The notes beneath the pieces were generated by a model. That model was not told the origin of the DNA. It saw nothing but the letters and a program-made list of their open reading frames with translations, and searched no databases. From Poindextera sp963719975 (GTDB lineage: Bacteria > Pseudomonadota > Alphaproteobacteria > Caulobacterales > Caulobacteraceae), in assembly GCA_963719975.1 (NCBI GenBank), contig CAVRED010000009.1, positions 62,001-126,000 on the forward strand: a stretch of DNA of 64,000 bases. Direction: 5' to 3'. This document shows positions 55,258 through 64,000 of the stretch, piece by piece; position 1 is the stretch's first letter, and every line of letters begins with the position of its first letter. Both the position numbers and the translations under genes were made by a program.

Positions 55258-55348
55258 GGCAGGGTGAGGGGGACGGCAGTGCCCGCCGTCAAGCCGACGC
55301 CGCCCCGCGCGTCACCCCTGGGGCGCCGGCGCCCCTCACCCGACTGCC
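55258..55348. repeat. Palindromic repeat between convergent genes
   Basis: Left GGCAGGGTGAGGGG (from 55258) pairs with right CCCCTCACCCGACTGCC (to 55348) with a two-base bulge; inside are smaller hairpins such as GACGGCAGTGCCCGCCGTC. The GGTGAGGGG/CCCCTCACC core resembles the element inside rsmE at 60656. Lies just past the monooxygenase stop and before the AlkZ-like stop, so it may act as a two-way terminator. Confidence 0.6.
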
Positions 55349-55351
55349 GCG

Positions 55352-56555
55352 CTAGCCCAGCGCGCGCCTGAGGTCGTTCGCGAGGTCGCCGCGGCCGGCG
55401 ACGCCGACATCGGCCAGTTGGAGCCAGTCGGCGGCGGTACTGAGTTCCGCCGCCAGAGCCTGCGCCACTTCGCCTTCGTCCGCGCCCGGCTCGAGATGGG
55501 CGGCCTGCACCCGCAGGACGCCCGCCGCGCGGTCGGCTTTCAAGTCCACGCGCGCGGCGATCTGTTCGCCGAGGAGGAAGGGGTAGACGTAGTAGCCGTG
55601 CACGCGCTTGGCCGCCGGCACGTAGATCTCGATGCGGTAGCGGATGCCGAACAGCCGCTCGACGCGCTCGCGGCTCCACATGAGGTTGTCGAACGGCGCC
55701 AGCAGCGTCGCCCCGGCCGCCCGGCGTGGCGCCTTCGCGCCGCAGGCCAGGAACGCCGGCCGGCCCCAGCCTTCGATCGTCACCGGCTCGATCTCGCCCG
55801 CTTCGACCAGTTCGGCGGCGGCGATGGCGGCCTCGCGCTGCAGCATGACGAAGTAGCTGGTGATGTCGGCAACCGTCGCCACGCCCATCGCACGCAACGG
55901 CGATCCGCACCAGCTCGCGCCGCGCATCGGCGGGCGTGGGCGTCGGCGCGTCCAGAATGGCGCGCGGGATCACCCGCTCGGTCAGGTCGTAGACGCGCTC
56001 GAAGCCGCGGCGGGTCTTGGTGGTGATGAAGCCGGTGTTGAACAGCCACTCGAGCGCGGTCTTGCCTTCAGACCAGTTCCACCAGCCCGGCCTCGCGCCT
56101 GCCCTCCGGCGCGAAATCCGCCGCCGGTCACCGGTCCTCGACGCTCGATCTCGGCCAGCACATGGTCGATGTAGCCGCGCCTTTCCGCCGAGAACCGGCG
56201 CCAGCCCGGCGAGCCGCCGCCGTCGCGCCGCCACTGCATCCGCCAGCGAAACAGCGGCTGCATCTCGATCGGCATCAGGCAGGCGGCGTGCGCCCAGTAT
56301 TCGAACAGCGATGGCCGCTTGCCCCACGCTTCCTGCTCCAAGCAGCGCCGACGGATACGGCCCAAGGCGCGCGAAGGGCGGCACGTAGTGGGCGCGGGCG
56401 AAGACGTTGACGCTGTCGAGCTGCAGCGCCCCCAGGCGGCCGACCAGCTTGCGGAAGGCGCGGCGCGTCACCGGACCCTTCGGCCGCGGCGCCGCCAGGC
56501 CCTGCGCGGCCAAAGCGATGCGTCGCGCCTGCCGCGCGGAGAGTGTCCGACTCAT
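55352..56555 (-). CDS. AlkZ/YcaQ-like winged-helix DNA glycosylase (about four frame breaks)
   Basis: ~400 residues of the HTH42/DUF1006 family. LVGRLGALQLDSVNVFARAH carries the QxD motif of YcaQ-type AlkZ proteins, which unhook interstrand crosslinks; YVPPFARLGPYPSA, EQEAWGKRPSLFEYWAHAAC, WNWSEGKTALEWLFNTGFIT, RRGFERVYDLTERVIPRAIL and LLAPFDNLMWSRERVERLFG follow in order. Frame moves +1 near 56340, twice around 56090, and near 55900. DNA repair is a family inference. Confidence 0.8.
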
Positions 56556-56611
56556 GCGCCGAGCTTGGCATGGCCAGCGCCGAAACGTGGCAGTGGCGCG
56601 GAGCATCGCGC

Positions 56612-58138
56612 TCACTCCGCCGCCGCGTCCAGCGACAGGGTCTGCATCGGCGGCATCGGGCGCATGATGAAGAGCAGCGGGACCAGGAGCAGGGTCATCA
56701 CCGCCATCCAGGCGAAGACGTCGACGTAGCCGACCATGGTCGCCTGGCGGGTCAGCTCGCCGTTCAACAGGGCCGCGCCCATCGGCGTCGCCGCATTCAC
56801 GCCGGCCGGAAGGGCCTCGGCGACGGCTGGGTTGCCGGCGGTGATGTTCGCACCCAGGCGCGCGTGCACGATCGCGGCGTTGTTGGTCAGCGAAGCCTGG
56901 ATCACCGAGATGCCCATGCTGGAGCCGAGGCTGCGGATCATGGTCGCAACCACGGTCCCTTCCGTGCGGTGCACCGGGTTCAGCGTCGCGTAGGAGAGGA
57001 CGTTCAGCGGCGAGAAGAGCATGCCGACCCCCAGGCCTTGAATGAGGCCGGACGTCACGATCAGACGCGACGTCATTTCGAGGTTGAAGTGCGACATCGA
57101 CCAGAGCGCGGCGATGCAGAGCACGATCCCGATGACGAGCGTCCGCCGCGCCCCGATGCGCGAGAGCAGCATCGGCATGCAGAGGAAGGAAATCAGCGAG
57201 CCCACCCCGCGCGGCATGCTGGCGTAGCCGCTCTGCAGAGCGGAATAGCCGAGGAGGTTCTGCATGAACGACGGCAGCACCGCCGTGGTCGAGAACAGAA
57301 TCCCGCCGACGCAGAACCCGAACAGCGTGCAGGAGACGAAGTTGCGGTCCTTGGCCAGGTCGCGGTGGAAGAAGGGGTGCTCGGCGGTGAGGGTCTGGAT
57401 GAGGAAGATCCAGAAGCCGAGCGCGGCGACGACGGCCTCGATCCAGATCTCGGTCGAGCCGAACCAGTCCTGGTCGGGCCCGCGGTCCATCATCAGCTGG
57501 AACGAGCCCACGAAGGTCGCCAGCGCGCCGAAGCCCAGGAAATCGAACGGTCGCTGTCGCCCGCCCGGGTCGTCGGCCATGAAGGTCATCAGCGCGAAGA
57601 TGGCCAGGCCTCCGATCGGCACGTTGATGTAGAAGCACCAACGCCACGACGAGTTCTCGGTGATCCAGCCGCCCACCGCCGGCCCGAGGATCGGGCCCAT
57701 GATCACCGCCGCGCTCCAGATCGACATCACCTGCGGGATGAGGCGCTGGGGATAGACGTCGAGCATCACCGTCTGCGACAGCGGCATCAGCCCGGCGCCG
57801 GCGATCCCCTGCAGGAAGCGGAACAGCACCATCTCGGGCAGGTTCTGCGCGACGCCGCAGAGCGCCGAGGCGAGGGTGAAGCCGCCGATGCAGGCCAGCA
57901 GCATCGTCTTGCGGCCGATCTTCAGCGACAGCCAGCCGGACAGCGGCGTCATGATCGCGGTGGCGATGATGTAGGACGTGAGCACCCAGGTGATCTGGTC
58001 CTGGGAGGCGCCAAGGCTGCCCTTCATGTGCGGCAGCGCCACGTTGGCGATGGTGGAATCCAACGTGTTCATCAGCGTGGCCAGCATCAGGGCCCCGGTG
58101 ATGGGGATGCGATTGGTGACGTCGGCTGAGACGGCCAT
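56612..58138 (-). CDS. DHA2-family (EmrB/QacA) drug:H+ antiporter
   Basis: 508 residues, intact, fourteen transmembrane helices. LATLMNTLDSTIANVALPHM (motif D1-like), GWLSLKIGRKTMLLACIGGF (motif A), RFLQGIAGAGLMPLSQTVML (motif B) and AAVIMGPILGPAVGGWITEN (motif C). EmrB-type exporters normally pair with an EmrA membrane fusion protein; none is adjacent here. Substrate unknown. Confidence 0.93.
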   Translation of the reverse strand: MAVSADVTNRIPITGALMLATLMNTLDSTIANVALPHMKGSLGASQDQITWVLTSYIIATAIMTPLSGWLSLKIGRKTMLLACIGGFTLASALCGVAQNLPEMVLFRFLQGIAGAGLMPLSQTVMLDVYPQRLIPQVMSIWSAAVIMGPILGPAVGGWITENSSWRWCFYINVPIGGLAIFALMTFMADDPGGRQRPFDFLGFGALATFVGSFQLMMDRGPDQDWFGSTEIWIEAVVAALGFWIFLIQTLTAEHPFFHRDLAKDRNFVSCTLFGFCVGGILFSTTAVLPSFMQNLLGYSALQSGYASMPRGVGSLISFLCMPMLLSRIGARRTLVIGIVLCIAALWSMSHFNLEMTSRLIVTSGLIQGLGVGMLFSPLNVLSYATLNPVHRTEGTVVATMIRSLGSSMGISVIQASLTNNAAIVHARLGANITAGNPAVAEALPAGVNAATPMGAALLNGELTRQATMVGYVDVFAWMAVMTLLLVPLLFIMRPMPPMQTLSLDAAAE

Positions 58139-58158
58139 ACGCGGTCGGCGAGACCCTT

Positions 58159-59139
58159 CTAGCCGTGGTCGAGGACGGGCTTGGGTTGGTAGGCGGCTTC
58201 CAGGGTCTTGGCTTCGTCGTCGCTGAGCTTGAACGAAAGCGCGCCGACCGCGTCATCCAGGTGGTGGGCCTTGGTCGTGCCCACGATAGGCGAGGTGACG
58301 GCCGGGTTGCGCAACACCCAGGCGAGCGCGACCTGCATGTTGGAGACGCCCCTGCCCTTGGCCACCTCGTCGACGGCCTTGACGACCTCGAAGTCGGGGT
58401 CGCGGTAGTAGAGCCGGGCTGAGAACTCGTCGGTGCGCGCCCGCTCGGTGTTGCCTTCGCGCGGGGCGCCGCGGCCGCCGGCCAGGAACCCGCGCGCCAG
58501 CGGCGACCAGGGGATGACGCCAACGCCCTCGGAGCGGCAGAGCGGCAGCATCTCGCGCTCCTCCTCGCGGTAGACGAGGTTGTACTGCGGCTGCATGGAG
58601 ACGAACGGCGTCCAGCCGCGCGCCCTTGATGTGTCCAGCATCTTCATGAACTGCCAAGCGTACATCGAGCTTGCGCCGATGTAGCGGGCCTTGCCTGACC
58701 GGACGACGTCGTTCAGCGCCTCGAGCGTCTCCTCGATCGGCGTCTCGTAGTCGAAGCGGTGGATCTGGTAGAGGTCGACGTAGTCGACGCCCAGCCGCTT
58801 CAGGCTTTGGTCGATGCCGTCCAGGATGTGCTTGCGCGAAAGGCCGCGGTTGTTGGCGTCGGCGCCCATCGGGCCGTTCACCTTGGTCGCGATGACCACC
58901 TCGTGGCGCTTTGCGTACTCCTTCAGCGCCGTGCCGGTGACCCGCTCGCTCTCGCCCTGGCTGTAGACGTCGGCGGTGTCGAAGAAGTTGATCCCGGCTT
59001 CGAGCGCGGACTTGAAGAAGGGCTTGGCGTCGTCCTCGTCCAGCACCCACGAGCGCCACTTCGACGATCCGAAGCTCATGCAGCCCAGGCAAAGGCGCGA
59101 GACCTTCAGGCCCGTGTGGCCGAGATTGACGTAGTCCAT
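58159..59139 (-). CDS. Aldo/keto reductase (YajO/AKR-like)
   Basis: 326 residues, intact. MDYVNLGHTGLKVSRLCLGC, INFFDTADVYSQGESERVTG (Asp, Tyr of the catalytic tetrad), VVIATKVNGPMG (Lys), VDLYQIHRFDYETPIEETLE (His) and VGVIPWSPLARGFLAGGRG, then AVTSPIVGTTKAHHLDDAVG for NADPH binding. Reduces aldehydes or ketones; physiological substrate unknown. Start is followed upstream by the second long hairpin element. Confidence 0.92.
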   Translation of the reverse strand: MDYVNLGHTGLKVSRLCLGCMSFGSSKWRSWVLDEDDAKPFFKSALEAGINFFDTADVYSQGESERVTGTALKEYAKRHEVVIATKVNGPMGADANNRGLSRKHILDGIDQSLKRLGVDYVDLYQIHRFDYETPIEETLEALNDVVRSGKARYIGASSMYAWQFMKMLDTSRARGWTPFVSMQPQYNLVYREEEREMLPLCRSEGVGVIPWSPLARGFLAGGRGAPREGNTERARTDEFSARLYYRDPDFEVVKAVDEVAKGRGVSNMQVALAWVLRNPAVTSPIVGTTKAHHLDDAVGALSFKLSDDEAKTLEAAYQPKPVLDHG

Positions 59140-59188
59140 CCTTCTTCCTCTCCCGCTCGTCCCGCGCACGGCGGGCAGTCCGAATTGC

Positions 59189-59277
59189 ACCGCCAAGGAC
59201 GCCAAGTTCGCCAAGGGCGCAAGCCTGGGCGCAGCGCTTTCCGCTGCAACCTTGGCGTTCTTGGCGTTCTTGGCGGT
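59189..59277. repeat. Long hairpin element, copy 2 (three 9-nt units per arm)
   Basis: Arms 59189-59216 and 59250-59277 pair at 25 of 28 positions, one of the mismatches being a possible G-U in RNA. Each arm has three CGCCAAG+2 units (CTTGGCG on the right). Intergenic between ppk2 and the aldo/keto reductase, both on the minus strand. Same design as 32116-32208 with A-T pairs replaced by G-C pairs. Confidence 0.88.
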
Positions 59278-59298
59278 CGAGAGCGGCTTCGCCGCGCC

Positions 59299-60063
59299 TC
59301 AGCGCTCCAGGCGACCGTCCTTCAGGGCAGCTTCCTCGAACTTGTAGAGCACGTCTGCGTCTGGCGCAGGGACGCCTGAGCGGACGTCGGCCGGCGCGAG
59401 AGTGTGCAGCAGGTGCTGGATGACCGTGAGCCGCGCCTTCTTCTTGCTGTCCGTGTGCACGATCGTCCATGGCGCGTAAGCGGTGTGCGTGTGGATCAGC
59501 ATCTTGTCGCGCGCCTTCGAGTAGTCCTTCCATTTCTTCTGCGCGACGTCGTCCATCTCGCTGACCTTCAGCGCTTTGACCGGGTCCTTGCGCCGTTCGT
59601 CGAGGCGCTGGGCCTGCTCGGTCTTGGAGATGTCGAGCCAGAACTTGACGATGCGGATGTTGGCCTCGGTGAGCATTTGCTCGAAGGTCGGGGCGTCGCG
59701 CAGGAAATCTTCCTGCTCGCGGTGGCTGGAGAAGCCCATCACCACCTCGACGCCGGCGCGGTTGTACCAGGAGCGGTTGAACATCACGAACTCGCCCGCC
59801 GCCGGCAGGTGCTCGACGTAGCGCTGGAACCACCACTCGGTGCGGTCGCGGTCCGATGGCTTCGGCAGGGCGACCACGCGCGTGTTGCGAGGGGCCATGT
59901 GCTGGCGGATCCGCCCGATCGCGCCGTCCTTCCCGGCGCCGTCGCGGCCCTCGAAGACGACGAGCGCCTTGTCGCCCTCGGCCATCGCCCACTGCTGATA
60001 CCGGACGAGCCCGATCTGCAGCGTGCGCAGCTCGTCTTCGTAGTCCTTGGCTTTCTTCGACAT
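59299..60063 (-). CDS. ppk2: Polyphosphate kinase 2
   Basis: 254 residues, intact. VVFEGRDGAGKDGAIGRIRQ is the Walker A site; RVVALPKPSDRDRTEWWFQR, PAAGEFVMFNRSWYNRAGVE (Walker B region) and FWLDISKTEQAQRLDERRKD, DPVKALKVSEMDDVAQKKW (lid) are PPK2 hallmarks. Uses polyphosphate to phosphorylate nucleotides; single-domain form. Whether it prefers ADP, GDP or NMP cannot be told. Divergent from rsmE. Confidence 0.94.
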   Translation of the reverse strand: MSKKAKDYEDELRTLQIGLVRYQQWAMAEGDKALVVFEGRDGAGKDGAIGRIRQHMAPRNTRVVALPKPSDRDRTEWWFQRYVEHLPAAGEFVMFNRSWYNRAGVEVVMGFSSHREQEDFLRDAPTFEQMLTEANIRIVKFWLDISKTEQAQRLDERRKDPVKALKVSEMDDVAQKKWKDYSKARDKMLIHTHTAYAPWTIVHTDSKKKARLTVIQHLLHTLAPADVRSGVPAPDADVLYKFEEAALKDGRLER

Positions 60064-60120
60064 CGCTGGCCTCCTTCCACATCCTGACAAACGCCGGCCG
60101 GCGGCGCTACTAGAGCCGCG

Positions 60121-61013
60121 ATGATCCGGCTCTTTGTTCCCGACGACCTCACGGCCGGTCGTCCGATCGCGCTCTCCGTGACGCAGGCGCACTACCTGCG
60201 CGACGTGATGCGACGCGGCTCGGGCGACGAGGTCGCCCTGTTCAACGGCCGCGACGGGGAGTGGCTGGCCGCGCTGGGGCTGGTCGAGCGCAAGGCGGTG
60301 ACCGCGGTCCCACGGACCTGTACGCGGGCGCAGGCCCCGACCGCCGACCTCGAGCTCGTGATCGCCCTGGTCAAGCGGGCGCGGTTGGAAACCATCGTCG
60401 AGAAGGCCACCGAGCTTGGCGTCCGCCGCATTCGCCTCGCCGTCACCCGCTTCACCCAGGCCGAGCGGACGAACGTCGAGCGGCTGCGCGCCATCGCCAT
60501 CGAGGCGGCCGAACAGACCGGGCGGCTGGACGTGCCGGAGATATTGGCGCCCGCAAAGCTGGACGCGATCCTTGGGGATTGGCCGGCCGATCGCGCCCTC
60601 GTCTTCTGCGACGAAGCCGGCGACGCCCTGCCGATGCTGGACGCAGTCGTCGCGTCCCTTCTCCCCTCGAGGGAGAAGGTGGCTCGCGTCAGCGAGACGG
60701 ATGAGGGGCCGCGCAAGCGCCTGCCGCGAGGGCGCGGGGCAGAGCCAGAGAGCTCGGCGCGGCCCCTCATCCGACCGGGCATTCACCCGGCCACCTTCTC
60801 CCTCGAGGGGGAAGGGCGCCAAACACCGACGCCGCATCGGCTTCGATCCTGATCGGCTCGGAGGGAGGGTTCTCGCCGGAAGAGCGCGCGCACATCCGCT
60901 CCCTTGCGCCTGTCATTCCGGTGTCACTGGGGCCGCGCATTCTGCGCGCCGACACCGCCGCCATCGCGGCGCTCAGCCTCTGGCAGGCGGCGCTTGGCGA
61001 CTGGCGCCCTTGA
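60121..61013 (+). CDS. rsmE: 16S rRNA m3U1498 methyltransferase RsmE, interrupted by a palindromic element
   Basis: N-terminal PUA-like domain (MIRLFVPDDLTAGRPIALSV, THYLRDVMRRG-type AHYLRDVMRRGSGDEVALFN), then LELVIALVKRARLETIVEKA, ATELGVRRIRLAVTRFTQAE and VPEILAPAKLDAIL. The SPOUT knot end, ASILIGSEGGFSPEERAHIR and LGPRILRADTAAIAALSLWQ, lies ~180 bases later in another frame (net +2), ending TGA 61011-61013. The intervening DNA at 60656-60816 is a palindromic repeat. Without it the protein would be of normal length (~240). Confidence 0.88.
60656..60816. repeat. 161-bp palindromic element inside rsmE
   Basis: Left CCCTTCTCCCCTCGAGGGAG...GGTGGC and right GCCACCTTCTCCCTCGAGG...AAGGG pair; so do GGATGAGGGGCCGCGC (left) and GCGCGGCCCCTCATCC (right). 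Between these two stems sit side hairpins: CTCGC-GTCA-GCGAG on the left and CCGGGC-ATTCA-CCCGG on the right. The result is a branched, cruciform-like structure of a dispersed repeat type. No stop codon occurs across it in the rsmE upstream frame. Confidence 0.85.
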
Positions 61014-61075
61014 GCGGGAGCCGCTTGGCGCCCACTTGTCGAACCAATAGGGAGAGTGCGCCGGACCGGGGGATG

Positions 61076-61097
61076 CCTCCCCAGCTGGTGGGGGAGG
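61076..61097 (+). promoter_or_regulatory. Hairpin over the gshA ribosome-binding site
   Basis: CCTCCCC (61076-61082) and GGGGAGG (61091-61097) form a 7-bp stem with an 8-base loop; the right arm is the purine-rich ribosome site 6 bases before the gshA ATG at 61104. The stem would hide the site when folded. Confidence 0.5.
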
Positions 61098-61103
61098 ATG
61101 TGT

Positions 61104-62488
<1,385 letters not shown>

Positions 62489-62521
62489 AGCCCCCGCCCC
62501 ACGCATCGCGGGGCGAGGGCT
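62489..62521. terminator. Possible bidirectional terminator between gshA and the ABC exporter
   Basis: AGCCC-CC-GCCCC and GGGGC-GA-GGGCT form a strong stem of ~12 positions around ACGCATCGC, starting one base after the gshA stop. Lies between two convergent genes. No T-run on either side, so intrinsic termination is uncertain. Confidence 0.5.
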
Positions 62522-62530
62522 CCGAAGGGC

Positions 62531-64000
62531 CTACACCGTTCCCTCGGCCACGGCGTTCAGGCGGGCATAGACGCCGGCCTTGGCGACCAGGTCCTGATGA
62601 CGGCCCTCCTCGACCACGCGGCCGTCCTGGAACACCAGGATGCGATCGGCATGGCGAATCGTGGACAGCCGGTGGGCGATCACGATGGTCGTTCGCCCGC
62701 GCATCAACGCCTCGGTGGCGATCTGCACCTCGCGCTCGGTCTCCACGTCGAGCGAGCTCGTCGCCTCGTCGAGCACCAGGATCGGCGCATCCGCCAGGAA
62801 GGCGCGCGCGATCGCCACCCGCTGGCGCTCGCCGCCCGAGAGCTTCACCCCCCGCTCGCCGACCAGCGTGTCGTAGCCGTTCGGCAGCTTGGAGATGAAG
62901 TCGTGGGCGCGCGCCCGCTTGGCGGCCAGCGCGATCTCGTCCGACGTCGCGCCGGGCCGGGCGTAGCCGATGTTCTCCGCGATGGTGCGGTGGAACAGGG
63001 CCGGGTCCTGCGGCACCACGGCCACGGCGCGGCGAAGCGAGCCCTGTTGCACCTGGGCGATGTTCTGCCCGTCGATGCGGATCTCGCCCGCGTCGAGGTC
63101 GTACAGCCGCTGGACCAGCTTGACGAAGGTCGACTTGCCCGATCCGGTCGGCCCGACGAGCGCGATCCGCTCGCCCGGCTGGATGACCAGGGAGAAGCGC
63201 TCGTAGAGCGGCGCCGTGGCGTTCTTGTAGCGGAACGTCACGCGGTCGAAGACGACCTCGCCCACGTGGCCCACGAACGGCGGCGCGTCGGCGGCGTCCG
63301 GCACCTGCGGCTCGATCTGGGCGTAGCCGGCCACGTCCTCGCAGTCGGCCAGCGCCCGCTGCAGCATGCGGATGTTGTCGCCCATGTTGCGCAGGTAGCC
63401 GCTCATGATCATGAAGGTGGTGACCACGAAGGCGACGTCGCCCGCGCTCGCCTGGCCGCGCAGCCAGCTGAGGATGAGGATGCCCGTCAGGCCCGCCGCA
63501 AGCACGGCGAGCAGGAGGTTCATCGCCAGCCAGACGTCGGTGTAGCGGCTCCAGGTGACGATGGTCGCGCCCCGCCACTCGCGGGTGACCTTGGCGAAGC
63601 GCGCCTCTTCCCTCGCCTCCGCGCCGAAGCCCTTCACGACCGGATTGGACGAGATGGAGTCGGCCAGCGCGGCGCCGATGCGCGAGTCGAGCGCGACGGA
63701 ACGCCGGTTGGCCTTCATCACGTAGAGGTTCGCAAAGACGATGTTGGAGACGATGTAGGCGGCGACCATCAGCAGCGAAAACGCGCCGATCATCGGCCAT
63801 CGGACCATCATCTGGACGGACAGGACGACGAGCACGATCAGCGCCGGTCCGATCCAGACGATCACGGCGTCGGAGACCATGTCGTAGCCCCACATGGCCC
63901 GCGAGATGCGCCTGACCGTGGCGCCGGCGAACGTGTCGGCGTGCCAGTCGGACGAGAAAGCCTGCACCCGCTGGAAGGCCTCGTTGGTCATCTCTTCCAT
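62531..64000 (-). CDS. ABC exporter with fused membrane and ATPase domains (5' end cut)
   Basis: C-terminal ~489 residues. Transmembrane helices (VSDAVIVWIGPALIVLVVLS, IGAFSLLMVAAYIVSNIVFA, AMNLLLAVLAAGLTGILILS) then the nucleotide-binding domain: ALVGPTGSGKSTFVKLVQRL (Walker A), AVVPQDPALFHRTIAENIGY (Q-loop), VKLSGGERQRVAIARAFLAD (signature), ILVLDEATSSLDVETEREVQ (Walker B) and IVIAHRLSTIRHADRILVF (H-loop). Lipid, peptide or drug exporter; the N-terminus and substrate are outside the evidence. Confidence 0.93.
   Translation of the reverse strand: MEEMTNEAFQRVQAFSSDWHADTFAGATVRRISRAMWGYDMVSDAVIVWIGPALIVLVVLSVQMMVRWPMIGAFSLLMVAAYIVSNIVFANLYVMKANRRSVALDSRIGAALADSISSNPVVKGFGAEAREEARFAKVTREWRGATIVTWSRYTDVWLAMNLLLAVLAAGLTGILILSWLRGQASAGDVAFVVTTFMIMSGYLRNMGDNIRMLQRALADCEDVAGYAQIEPQVPDAADAPPFVGHVGEVVFDRVTFRYKNATAPLYERFSLVIQPGERIALVGPTGSGKSTFVKLVQRLYDLDAGEIRIDGQNIAQVQQGSLRRAVAVVPQDPALFHRTIAENIGYARPGATSDEIALAAKRARAHDFISKLPNGYDTLVGERGVKLSGGERQRVAIARAFLADAPILVLDEATSSLDVETEREVQIATEALMRGRTTIVIAHRLSTIRHADRILVFQDGRVVEEGRHQDLVAKAGVYARLNAVAEGTV

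Noticed and set aside
54126..58523. A 1465-codon open frame on the minus strand
   Set aside because: It runs across the AlkZ-like, exporter and reductase genes in another frame; such long shadow frames are normal at this GC content. Only a short part coincides with a real segment of the AlkZ-like gene.

Overview
The window is high-GC DNA from an alphaproteobacterium, most likely a member of the Caulobacteraceae (Phenylobacterium- or Caulobacter-like). Reasons: aa3-type cytochrome oxidase cluster in the order ctaC-ctaD-ctaB-small ORF-ctaG-ctaE-DUF983-surf1 running into thrC and an M16 peptidase; split gcvPA/gcvPB; ThrB of the APH-like type; rsmE next to plant-type gshA; a TIGR02301-like protein. 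Genus is inference. No rRNA, tRNA, insertion sequence, prophage or CRISPR array was seen. Almost all of the window is ordinary chromosomal coding sequence.

Layout: 1-1.4 kb, end of ftsW and murG; 1.3-7.2 kb, small metabolic operons (CoA-transferase/dienelactone hydrolase/DUF1993; ArsR/SRPBCC/GST) and an unknown ~390-residue protein; 7.2-12 kb, the glycine cleavage operon gcvT-gcvH-gcvPA-gcvPB (minus strand) behind a tandem glycine riboswitch; 12-16.9 kb, GFA protein, argS, ispH, CmcJ-like oxygenase; 17-25.4 kb, thioesterase, thrB, rnhA, MarR regulator, NfeD/SPFH pair, Nudix-exonuclease operon, hydroxybutyrate dehydrogenase, yaaA; 25.4-35 kb, FAD oxidase, tsaC, YceI/cytochrome b561, acyl-CoA dehydrogenase, peroxiredoxin, YqgE, PhyH-type oxygenase, carboxylesterase; 35.3-46.7 kb, a PAS-GGDEF-EAL protein, acetyltransferase, M16 peptidase, thrC and the cytochrome oxidase cluster; 46.9-51 kb, tldD, acetyltransferase, amidohydrolase, alpha/beta hydrolase; 51-60 kb, POT transporter, DUF427, a Baeyer-Villiger-type monooxygenase behind an FNR/FixK-type box, an AlkZ-like protein, a DHA2 exporter, aldo/keto reductase, ppk2; 60-64 kb, rsmE, gshA and a partial ABC exporter.

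The strongest global observation is that about 24 genes, many of them essential or core, are broken by roughly 45 reading-frame changes, and nearly every one I could reconstruct is repaired by deleting a single base. That one-sided (+1) pattern points to insertion-biased sequence error rather than decay, so broken genes are annotated here as single CDSs spanning their true ends. The breaks are patchy: 2.4-12 kb is dense with them, while about 16.9-25.4 kb has none.

The most interesting biological signals are non-coding: a two-copy hairpin family built from three 9-nt units per arm with compensatory changes between copies; a 161-bp palindromic element lying inside rsmE; a structured 320-bp intergenic region near 35.1 kb; four convergent gene pairs that share one overlapping CTAG as both stop codons; and two genes that seem to start with CTG at CTGA overlaps.
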